From positions 1 through 9,361 of the forward strand of contig QMRV01000069.1 in the NCBI GenBank assembly GCA_003649445.1: DNA of 9,361 nucleotides, in the 5' to 3' direction. Below, one piece after another: positions 1 through 5,714 of this stretch. This DNA is from Thermoprotei archaeon. GTDB lineage: Archaea; Thermoproteota; Thermoprotei; Thermofilales; B15-G2. Each line of letters begins with the position of its first letter. The stretch's first letter is position 1. The position numbers were made by a program, and so were the translations under genes. Below the pieces are notes generated by a model. That model ran no database searches, had not been told where the DNA came from, and was given only the letters and a program-made list of their open reading frames with translations.

Positions 1-2
1 TA

Positions 3-848
3 TGGCCTCTAGTACAATATTTGGTAGCTCAAATTTCACCTCAAAATCTGAAGGGCAGAATATTATCAGTCTATTTTGCTCTAGGTTCCACGGGTATTCT
101 TCTAGGTAATGTGGTTTACGCTATAATTGCAGATTATCCTTTAAGCCATAAATTAGCTATTTCGACATCGTTTTTCCTAGTAGCAGCGCTATTTATGCTT
201 ACAGCCATATACCTTACTAGGCAAAGGATTGTTTATTATAGGCGAAGAGAACGGGGAAGCAGGATTAGTTTTGAACGTCCAGTACTTTATGTCGTCTTTT
301 CAGGTTTCCTCTTAGCTTTATGTGTTGCTTTTGCATTTGGAGACATAGTTTATATTTATGTTTCAGAAGTGCTATCTCTAACGAGATCTGATACTGCTTT
401 GCTTTTAGCTTTCTGTAGCGGTTTAAGTATTTGCTTTAGCTACATTATAAGCTGGTTTGCAGATAAAGGATATGAGAGGGAAACACTGGCCCTTACATAC
501 ATTCTGGTGGCTGTCTCCATACCGCTAATATCTATCGGAAGTATATACATACTTCCATTAGGCTTGACCTTAGCTCTAATATCTATCAGAGCTTTTCATC
601 CTCTTTCAAGAATATACATAGCTCTACACTGCTCGATGCCGGCAACAGGTATTGGAGCTATAAATATGGCTACGAACTTAGGAATATCCTTAGGATTAAT
701 AGTTTTCAGTAGAGCATATGATTATCTTGAAAACGTTAAAACGGCATTTCTAGGTTTAAAAATAAATTATGCACCTTACATACTTCTGATATTCGCTATT
801 CCGCTAATAATATTCGCAGTTAAGCTCCTAACAACTAAGAGAATATGA
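3..848 (+). CDS. MFS transporter, 5' truncated by window edge
   Basis: This is the C-terminal part of a polytopic membrane carrier of the major facilitator type. The frame is open to the window edge, so the TTG at 21 is not a convincing start; 281 residues are visible. About eight hydrophobic segments can be counted (roughly visible residues 18-41, 49-69, 92-114, 129-149, 158-175, 178-196, 220-240 and 258-275), which fits TM5-TM12 of a 12-helix MFS protein. The stretch ISPQNLKGRILSVYFALGS resembles the loop-to-TM5 region of MFS proteins, where a short basic loop with a Gly-Arg pair precedes a Gly-rich helix. A basic loop (RQRIVYYRRRERGSR) falls where the central cytoplasmic loop between the two six-helix halves should be. 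Nothing visible tells the substrate. It converges on the UPF0251 gene and shows no functional tie to the redox cluster. Confidence 0.75.
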   Translation, partial: WPLVQYLVAQISPQNLKGRILSVYFALGSTGILLGNVVYAIIADYPLSHKLAISTSFFLVAALFMLTAIYLTRQRIVYYRRRERGSRISFERPVLYVVFSGFLLALCVAFAFGDIVYIYVSEVLSLTRSDTALLLAFCSGLSICFSYIISWFADKGYERETLALTYILVAVSIPLISIGSIYILPLGLTLALISIRAFHPLSRIYIALHCSMPATGIGAINMATNLGISLGLIVFSRAYDYLENVKTAFLGLKINYAPYILLIFAIPLIIFAVKLLTTKRI

Positions 849-894
849 GATGTCTAGCAGAGAACTAATTATTTCACAAGAAATAAGACTTAGT

Positions 895-1218
895 TTACGG
901 CAACTGACCTACAATCGTTATTGGCCTTTTCTCTATAATAGCCTGTACTAGTTTTCTACGCCCACTACTTAAAGACCTCCACAGAGTTCCTCTGGAAACC
1001 CCCATTCTCTTAGCAGCTTCCTCTTGAGTAAGCCCTTCGAAATAAACAAGCCTCATAGCCTCGATCTCGTCCGGCGTAAGTCTTAAAGGCTCATTATTTA
1101 TAGGATTACCTGCTTCATCAAAAGGAATGAATGTTAACTTAAATGGTTGAAACCCTATAATTCTAGGTTTTGGCGGTCTACCAGGTCCTCTTCTATACCA
1201 TCCCCAACGCCATCTCAT
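895..1218 (-). CDS. UPF0251 (DUF134) family predicted DNA-binding protein
   Basis: A small protein of 107 residues and normal length for the UPF0251/DUF134 family. The family pattern is clear: a basic N-terminus with GRPPKPRIIGFQP (12-24), then FIPFDEAGNP, then LTPDEIEAMRLVYFEGLTQEEAAKRMGVSRGTLWR (47-81). The last block is a sigma-70 region-4-like helix-turn-helix, with the recognition helix near VSRGTLWRSL. Family members are presumed transcription regulators with poorly known targets. The N-terminal MRWRWGWYRRG, unusually rich in Trp and Arg, could add nucleic-acid contacts. The ATG has a TATA-like element about 35 nt upstream (minus strand, around 1251-1258) and a weak AGGGT 7 nt before it. 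The promoter lies inside a 10-bp inverted repeat, which suggests autoregulation (inference). Confidence 0.85.
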   Translation of the reverse strand: MRWRWGWYRRGPGRPPKPRIIGFQPFKLTFIPFDEAGNPINNEPLRLTPDEIEAMRLVYFEGLTQEEAAKRMGVSRGTLWRSLSSGRRKLVQAIIEKRPITIVGQLP

Positions 1219-1221
1219 GAT

Positions 1222-1282
1222 TTAAACCCTAGAGAAACTATCAAACAGATAAATATACTACTACTTATGTGTTAGGGTTTAA
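1222..1282. promoter_or_regulatory. UPF0251 promoter inside a 10-bp inverted repeat
   Basis: Arms TTAAACCCTA (1222-1231) and TAGGGTTTAA (1273-1282) are perfect reverse complements 41 bp apart. Between them, on the minus strand, lies a TATA-like TATATTT (1257 to 1251). A start site about 26 nt downstream of its centre would fall near 1228, inside the first arm. The second arm lies about 16-20 bp upstream of the TATA. This is the geometry of a site pair that could block or loop the promoter of the UPF0251 gene. The repeat is seen directly; the operator role is inferred. Confidence 0.5.
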
Positions 1283-1296
1283 GGTATAAGTAAGTT

Positions 1297-2235
1297 TTAC
1301 TGCGAATACTTCGCATCTTCTAATCCTAAGAGTTTATGTATTTTTCTCTTGAACATTAAGTTCTTGAAGACGTAACCTTCATTTTTAGAGAGTTCACTAT
1401 AGTACTTATATATGTACATGTATGCCCTATAATCTACCGTTACCTTCGGATTTATCTTCAAACCTACTTCAACATATTTTTCAGCATTATCCCATGACGT
1501 TTCCTCTTTAACTACATTACCTCCCTTGGTTGTATATATTTTTCCAGGCTTTTCTATTTCCAATGCTAGCAGTATTTCCCCTTTGAAGTACTTTACGTAT
1601 GTTTTCAGTAGGCTCTTATAAAGTTCCCATGAAATATCCCATCCTGGTACATTTCTGTCAACTTCTCCCGGTTTTATAATCGTTTTACTGTTTTCTTTTA
1701 TTCCATCAGCTCTTTTTTCAACATAGTATTTCTGAGATCTCAAGGATAGCCTTATATCTCCTCTTTTAATGAACTCTACGTAGTAATCTAACTCACCTAT
1801 GGTGAAGAACTGTTTAGGCATTTCCATCCTAGCTTTGGAACTAGGTATTCCATCTTCTGTAAAGAAGTTTTCTTTTAACCTAAATTTTCTCTCATAGTAT
1901 GAGAAGTTTTTGAAGTATTCTTCTTTAGGGTTTGGATAGTAGCGTAGAAGTAAACATTCAACCATGTATCTAGGTAAGGGCAGTCTTATGTCGGCTGCGG
2001 GTATTGTTTTAACAATACCATAGTCTACAAGTAAAATTTCATAAACTCCTAGGCGACTCTTGAGCTTAATATACCATGATAAGTAATCAACCCATATGCT
2101 TCTCCTAATAAACTCTAGATTTTCCGAATAACCTTCTCTTAAAGCGTCTAATAATGATTCATCAATAAACTTGTAAAGTACGTTTAAATGCTGGCCGAAG
2201 TGAAAAGGTGTTTTAGCTATAATATTTACCACCAA
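1297..2235 (-). CDS. hypothetical protein, 312 aa, family not recognised
   Basis: I do not recognise this protein. It appears soluble: there is no signal peptide, no long hydrophobic segment, no cysteine cluster, and no P-loop or obvious metal-binding motif. It is rich in Lys, Tyr, Glu and aromatic residues; segments include YKFIDESLLDALREGYSE near the N-terminus, WVDYLSWYIKLKSRLG around 50-64 and a basic C-terminal FKRKIHKLLGLE. A stop codon lies immediately before the TTG at 2235, so translation starts at this TTG or at the GTG three bases later, which gives the same protein minus one residue. The gene follows the AOR on the same strand after 51 nt. It may be co-transcribed with it, although a T-run in that gap could separate the two. 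No clear TATA box was found for it. Codon use looks like its neighbours, so it is probably a real gene. Confidence 0.65.
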   Translation of the reverse strand: MVVNIIAKTPFHFGQHLNVLYKFIDESLLDALREGYSENLEFIRRSIWVDYLSWYIKLKSRLGVYEILLVDYGIVKTIPAADIRLPLPRYMVECLLLRYYPNPKEEYFKNFSYYERKFRLKENFFTEDGIPSSKARMEMPKQFFTIGELDYYVEFIKRGDIRLSLRSQKYYVEKRADGIKENSKTIIKPGEVDRNVPGWDISWELYKSLLKTYVKYFKGEILLALEIEKPGKIYTTKGGNVVKEETSWDNAEKYVEVGLKINPKVTVDYRAYMYIYKYYSELSKNEGYVFKNLMFKRKIHKLLGLEDAKYSQ

Positions 2236-2266
2236 CTAAAGTAGAGAATATGGGTTTAGCTAAGGG

Positions 2267-2272
2267 AAAAAA
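2267..2272 (-). terminator. possible poly-T terminator after the AOR operon
   Basis: On the minus strand, 14 nt past the AOR stop codon, there is a run of six T residues in an AT-rich setting. Archaeal transcription commonly ends at such T-runs without a hairpin. It would end the ferredoxin-AOR transcript before the hypothetical gene, but read-through is possible because a run of six is modest. Confidence 0.35.
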
Positions 2273-2286
2273 TAATGTTTAAGCTT

Positions 2287-4164
2287 TCAGGCTTTACCCC
2301 TTATTCTATTTAATGCAGCGTTTACGTTATCTAGTCCCCACTGTTTGAGGAGTTCCGATTTTGGTACTCCTTTCTCATCCCATCCTACTGCTTCGTAGTA
2401 TGCTGCTCTATGTTTAAGGAATTCATCTCTATCAACAGCTTTTCCTTTACATGGGCCTGATGGTAGAGGTTCATAGAATCTCGGCGGGTTGTCATCATAT
2501 TTCGACGTAGGTAACCATTGTATGTCAGGACCTCCCAGTAGTAGTGCTGCTCTTTGTATTGCTAAAGCTCTTAAACCAAGATCTTTATCCCATTTGTCAG
2601 GTGTAAACCAGTCCCAACCTGTTACAGCTTGGAAGAACTTGAATATTACATCTCTGGAAACTGTGAATGCATTAAACCAGCAGAAAACACCGCTATCGAA
2701 GAGTAATGGCCCGCCTAATTCCCCAGCTTCTGGAGGTAATGCTGCAACTGATGTATGATCTCCTCCCTGCACTGAACAAGCATATGCTATGTCCTGTGGA
2801 TAGTCTAGCCCGCTTCTATTCCCATGGGCGCCTATTCCATGTCCCTTCACAACTACTGCGTATTTGGTTACGTCTACACCCTTCCACTCAGTAACGTAAA
2901 GTGCGAATCTCCATGTTCCTTCTGCAAGTTTATCTCCAATACCTTCTCTCTTAGCGATCTTCAACATCATTTTTGCGAAAGCTTCAGTATTACCCCACTT
3001 TAAATCTATTCCGTCTAAATCTTCCTTGCTTAATATGCCTCTTTGATAAAGTTCAGCTGCAAATCCTAGAACATTTCCTGTCTGAATACCGCATAGTCCA
3101 TAACTATCAGCTAAGTATGATAGGTAGTTATTATCCTCCGGTACGAATATTCCTAAGTTTGTTCCTAGATATGCTTGAAGTTCGTAGTCTGTATTGTCTG
3201 AAAGAGTTCCTTCCCAAGGACCTGTTCTCTGGAAGGCTAATTTGTAGCATGTTAGCGGACATCCAAAGTCGCCCCAATACCTTTTAACCCACATTCTCCT
3301 ATCATACTTGTCAACGCCAACTGCCGGATTATCATGCCATTCCTCCTGCCAGTTACGTATTGGTTCAGAGCTTGTAGTGTAGCCACATTGGTAACCTAGG
3401 TACGCTGTACCCCACCACTTAAATACATGATCTACAGCATTAGACGCAACAACCTCGGAAAGTTCTTTGACCTTAGATATATCATAAGCATCAGGTAGTG
3501 GTCCTGTGCCTTTAACTACTATTGCTTTAAGGTTCTTAGATCCGAAAACTGAACCGTAACCTCCGTATCCACCTGCGTGAATCCATTTACTTGTAACAGC
3601 AGCTGTTCTTACCTTGTTTTCACCTGCGGGGCCAATGTAAAGCATTCCAGGATCTCTCCACTTAATGTACGGTATTTTGCCTTGTAATTCCTCCCTGATT
3701 TCCTTTACTAGTATCTTGTGTGTTTCTTCTGTTGTCTTACCCCATAGATGGGAAGCATCCCTTATCTCTACGTTATCGTTGAATATGTATATGTATACAG
3801 GACTCGATGCTCTTCCAGTAATTATTATTCCATCCCATCCTGCTGTTCTTAGCTCTGATGCGAACTCTCCACCGAACGTTGAACCTACAATACCCAGGGT
3901 TAATGGTGATTTACCGCTTACACAAGTTCTAGCTCCGGGGAAGAACCCGGTTAGCGGGCCTGTGAAGACTGTTAAAATGTTTTCAGGTCCTAGCGGGTCA
4001 ACTTCTTCCCAGTGATCTCCTAGCCTATCGAAGAGAACTTTTGCTGCTAAAGCTCTACCTCCAATATATGTTTGCAGTACGTCCTCAGGGAACGATATTT
4101 CCCTTATAGATTCCGTTGATAGGTTTATTTCTAAGAATCTATTATGGTAACCATATAGGGGCAT
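2287..4164 (-). CDS. aldehyde ferredoxin oxidoreductase family tungsten enzyme
   Basis: A full-length (625 aa) AOR-family oxidoreductase. Enzymes of this family bind tungsten (or molybdenum) on two pyranopterins plus one Fe-S cluster, and typically convert aldehydes to carboxylates. The N-domain shows the expected order: GYHNRFLEINL, YIGGRALA (33-40), DPLGPENILTVFTGPLTG (56-73), SGKSPLT, FGGEFASELRTAGWDGIIITG, and IGPAGENKVRTAA followed by GSVFGSKNLKAI (204-215). Possible catalytic residues are present: E328 (TDYELQAYLGTN) and H470 (GGDHTS). DSYGLCG (353-359) fits the pterin motif DxxGL(C/D)x. The C-terminus AAYYEAVGWDEKGVP...GLD is typical. Oddities: the cluster motif CxxCxxxC reads D299-F-G-C302-P-L-T-C306, so the first Cys is Asp, while the distal Cys is kept (C495, DSGVFC); and the usual GRGG before GSK reads GGYGG. 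There is no signal peptide. The ATG lies 1 nt after the ferredoxin stop and is preceded by GGTGAT 5 nt upstream, so the two genes are translationally coupled. Substrate unknown. Confidence 0.93.
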   Translation of the reverse strand: MPLYGYHNRFLEINLSTESIREISFPEDVLQTYIGGRALAAKVLFDRLGDHWEEVDPLGPENILTVFTGPLTGFFPGARTCVSGKSPLTLGIVGSTFGGEFASELRTAGWDGIIITGRASSPVYIYIFNDNVEIRDASHLWGKTTEETHKILVKEIREELQGKIPYIKWRDPGMLYIGPAGENKVRTAAVTSKWIHAGGYGGYGSVFGSKNLKAIVVKGTGPLPDAYDISKVKELSEVVASNAVDHVFKWWGTAYLGYQCGYTTSSEPIRNWQEEWHDNPAVGVDKYDRRMWVKRYWGDFGCPLTCYKLAFQRTGPWEGTLSDNTDYELQAYLGTNLGIFVPEDNNYLSYLADSYGLCGIQTGNVLGFAAELYQRGILSKEDLDGIDLKWGNTEAFAKMMLKIAKREGIGDKLAEGTWRFALYVTEWKGVDVTKYAVVVKGHGIGAHGNRSGLDYPQDIAYACSVQGGDHTSVAALPPEAGELGGPLLFDSGVFCWFNAFTVSRDVIFKFFQAVTGWDWFTPDKWDKDLGLRALAIQRAALLLGGPDIQWLPTSKYDDNPPRFYEPLPSGPCKGKAVDRDEFLKHRAAYYEAVGWDEKGVPKSELLKQWGLDNVNAALNRIRGKA

Positions 4165-4165
4165 C

Positions 4166-4924
4166 TTATATCACCAAATACTTTTCTCCATATTTTCCAA
4201 GGTACTTATCGGCAAGATCCTTAACTATCTCCTCGGGTTCATCAGCCAGTAGCTTGTAGGTGTCCATTGCTCCATAGGGTTTAACCTGAATTGCACCTTC
4301 AAGACATACCTTAGCACATTGTGGATCGCCGCCACAAAGATCACATATTAAGGCATAGCCTTCCGTAGGGTGATATGTTGGTATATGTCCTGGACATGCT
4401 TCATAGCACCTATGGCACTTAATACACTTATCTTTGTCAACAACTAAAGCACCTGTTTTCTCGTCAACATGTAATGCTCCTGTAGGACATGCATTAACAC
4501 ATGGGAAGTCCTTACAATACGTACAGACTATCGGCACATCTAGGCCTGGTGCTAATGTAAAAACTCTTATACGTGAAGCTTCAGGCCAAATCTTTCCTTC
4601 ATGAAATATTGAACATGCTATTTCACATCTTCTACAACCACTACACTTATCAGGGTCTATGAAGAGCCATACTTTCTCAGGTAGTGTTGGAGTGGGAGTA
4701 ACAGTAACTGTTTTAGTAACAGCTTGTGTTACAGGAACTGTTGTTGTAGCTGTTGTTGTTTCCGTGGTTGTTTCTGTAACTGTTACAGCAGGTTTTGCTG
4801 CATAGCCTACTCCAGCACCTATAGCTACACCTACAACAGCTGCTGCAGTTAGTTTCAAGAAATCTCTTCTACTAATGCCCTCGGGGGGGTCTTGTGATTT
4901 TCTAGGATTAGAAGAATTACTCAA
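4166..4924 (-). CDS. Tat-signal four-[4Fe-4S] ferredoxin, AOR partner subunit
   Basis: An electron-transfer subunit of the DmsB/PhsB/HycB-like class. SRRDFLK (18-24) and a hydrophobic Ala/Gly/Val segment (25-42) form a twin-arginine signal, so the folded, cluster-loaded protein should cross the membrane or stay anchored by this segment. A Thr-rich linker (47-80) follows, like the stalks of archaeal surface proteins. The cluster domain has sixteen cysteines in four sets: C94/97/100/104, C134/137/142/146, C167/170/173/177 and C194/197/203/207, enough for four [4Fe-4S] clusters. The start is TTG, supported by a perfect GGAGGT 6 nt upstream (4931-4936); there is no ATG near it. The gene sits directly before the AOR with a 1-nt gap, so it is very likely the AOR redox partner. 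Known parallels from memory are the polyferredoxin next to P. furiosus WOR5 and the E. coli ydh cluster (an AOR-like protein with ferredoxin-like proteins). The short C-terminal tail after 215 is unassigned. Confidence 0.9.
   Translation of the reverse strand: MSNSSNPRKSQDPPEGISRRDFLKLTAAAVVGVAIGAGVGYAAKPAVTVTETTTETTTATTTVPVTQAVTKTVTVTPTPTLPEKVWLFIDPDKCSGCRRCEIACSIFHEGKIWPEASRIRVFTLAPGLDVPIVCTYCKDFPCVNACPTGALHVDEKTGALVVDKDKCIKCHRCYEACPGHIPTYHPTEGYALICDLCGGDPQCAKVCLEGAIQVKPYGAMDTYKLLADEPEEIVKDLADKYLGKYGEKYLVI
4170..4175 (-). promoter_or_regulatory. ribosome binding site GGTGAT for the AOR
   Basis: GGTGAT on the minus strand, 5 nt before the AOR ATG, lies inside the last codons of the ferredoxin gene. 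This fixes the AOR start and implies coupled, balanced translation of the two subunits. Confidence 0.7.
4685..4786 (-). repeat. low-complexity Thr-rich linker coding sequence
   Basis: An imperfect run of GTT/GTA/CTG triplets on the plus strand encodes Thr-Val-Thr repeats (residues 47-80) with a TPTPT end. It probably forms an extended, possibly O-glycosylated spacer between the Tat segment and the cluster domain. It looks like a protein-level repeat rather than a mobile or regulatory one. The second Tat ferredoxin has a shorter version of the same linker. Confidence 0.6.
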
Positions 4925-4930
4925 TTTGCT

Positions 4931-4936
4931 ACCTCC
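4931..4936 (-). promoter_or_regulatory. ribosome binding site GGAGGT before a TTG start
   Basis: A perfect GGAGGT on the minus strand lies 6 nt from the TTG at 4924. It decides this start, since no ATG or GTG is placed as well. The mRNA is therefore leadered, unlike the probably leaderless divergent transcript. Confidence 0.75.
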
Positions 4937-4959
4937 AGAGAAAAACTGTGCTTTTAGCT

Positions 4960-5011
4960 CTACTTAAAGTTTATTTGGTTATTTTAACGCCGTTAAAGGC
5001 ACTTTAAGTAG
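4960..5011. promoter_or_regulatory. nested inverted repeats in the divergent redox promoter region
   Basis: The 139-bp region between the ferredoxin-AOR operon and the cytochrome b operon holds an outer perfect 11-bp inverted repeat: CTACTTAAAGT (4960-4970) and ACTTTAAGTAG (5001-5011), 30 bp apart. Inside it is a 15-bp palindrome, TTTAACG-C-CGTTAAA (4983-4997). The palindrome overlaps a minus-strand TATA-like TTAAAATA (about 4979-4986) that could serve the ferredoxin gene. A related TTAAGTGG occurs at 5046-5053. The arrangement suggests one regulator controlling both directions; no protein in the window can be assigned to it with confidence. Confidence 0.55.
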
Positions 5012-5032
5012 GGTAAAAATAATTACCTAGAC

Positions 5033-5040
5033 CTTAAAAT
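5033..5040 (+). promoter_or_regulatory. TATA-like box for the cytochrome b/HdrD-like operon
   Basis: CTTAAAAT is centred about 27 bp before the ATG at 5064. The usual archaeal TATA-to-start spacing would place transcription initiation at or next to the A of that ATG. No Shine-Dalgarno motif is seen before it, which fits a leaderless mRNA. Confidence 0.5.
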
Positions 5041-5063
5041 AGTTTTTAAGTGGGTTATGCTAT

Positions 5064-5708
5064 ATGGAAATATTACCTATTGTATCCATTATGCGTTTAT
5101 CTCTTCTAACATTTATTGCGCTTTCAATTTTAAGAATAGGTAAATTCCTTTCAACTAGCAAGTACTCTAAAGGTGTAAGAGGATTAGGAGGGCCAAAGCA
5201 GATTATAAGCGAGTTGACAATCAGAGGAATACCATTTATTCACAGCAGGTTCTTCCGAGTGATGCCCGCAGCGTATACACTCTTAGTTATGTACCATGCA
5301 ACGTTCATTGCAATTCTCTTCTTTTACCCTGCGCATGTTTCCTTTATCTGCAGAGCGCTTGGCTTATCATATACTTCACCATTACAGTTAAGCCCGGTAA
5401 TTTGGGATATTTTAACCATAGCGAACATGGTATGTATAGTAGCTATAACTTTAAGAGGAATAATAGGTAAAATTAGGAAAACCGTTGTAGGTTATTTTAA
5501 GACACCATTTGACTTTCTAAACTATGCAATATTAATACTTATACCGCTAACTGGGTACATAGCTGCTCATAATGCATCTGAAATATTTCTAAATATACAT
5601 ATTGTGTTGTCATGTATTTACATAGCCTTTTTACCATACACACCTGTATTCCATGCAATTCTAGGTTTCATAGCGAGAGGTATTAAAGGTTGGAGATTGG
5701 GATGGTGA
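5064..5708 (+). CDS. NarI/HdrE/DsrM-like membrane cytochrome b subunit
   Basis: An integral membrane protein of 214 residues with about five helices: roughly 8-25, 67-88, 112-131, 151-168 and 173-200. The last helix, NIHIVLSCIYIAFLPYTPVFH (177-197), matches the signature of the nitrate reductase gamma family. H179 and H197 are 18 residues apart, the same spacing as the two heme-binding histidines in the last helix of E. coli NarI. H78 in helix 2, with H91, H60 or H169, could supply other axial ligands, but the NarI helix-2 pair spaced by ten is not present, so the heme number is uncertain. Proteins of this group exchange electrons between quinones and a cytoplasmic Fe-S subunit. The next gene, 6 nt downstream, encodes such a subunit, so the pair is HdrE/HdrD- or DsrM/DsrK-like. 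Start at ATG 5064 (leaderless); ATG 5091 is a less likely alternative. Confidence 0.8.
   Translation: MEILPIVSIMRLSLLTFIALSILRIGKFLSTSKYSKGVRGLGGPKQIISELTIRGIPFIHSRFFRVMPAAYTLLVMYHATFIAILFFYPAHVSFICRALGLSYTSPLQLSPVIWDILTIANMVCIVAITLRGIIGKIRKTVVGYFKTPFDFLNYAILILIPLTGYIAAHNASEIFLNIHIVLSCIYIAFLPYTPVFHAILGFIARGIKGWRLGW
5704..5708 (+). promoter_or_regulatory. ribosome binding site GGTGA for the HdrD-like gene
   Basis: GGTGA overlaps the stop codon of the cytochrome b gene and lies 6 nt before ATG 5715. It supports that start and co-translation of the two membrane-complex subunits. Confidence 0.65.
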
Positions 5709-5714
5709 ACTTTC

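Noticed and set aside
849..894. Terminator between the convergent MFS and UPF0251 genes
   Set aside because: No T-run of useful length or stable hairpin was seen on either strand.
1272..1282. TTAGGGTTTAA as a telomere-like or plant-type repeat
   Set aside because: Single short occurrence plus one inverted copy; explained better as a promoter-flanking inverted repeat in archaeal DNA.
2256..2263. TTAGCTAA palindrome between the AOR and the hypothetical gene
   Set aside because: Only 8 bp in AT-rich DNA, with no link to a recognisable promoter; easily expected by chance.
2489..4015. Four plus-strand open frames (2489-2758, 2706-2894, 2973-3287, 3665-4015) opposite the AOR
   Set aside because: They lie entirely antisense to a strongly conserved gene, give low-complexity or random-looking proteins, and have no ribosome binding site or family motif.
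4685..4786. Triplet-rich run as a CRISPR or tandem DNA repeat
   Set aside because: It has no regular repeat-spacer period, and it translates into a typical Thr-rich stalk in the ferredoxin frame.
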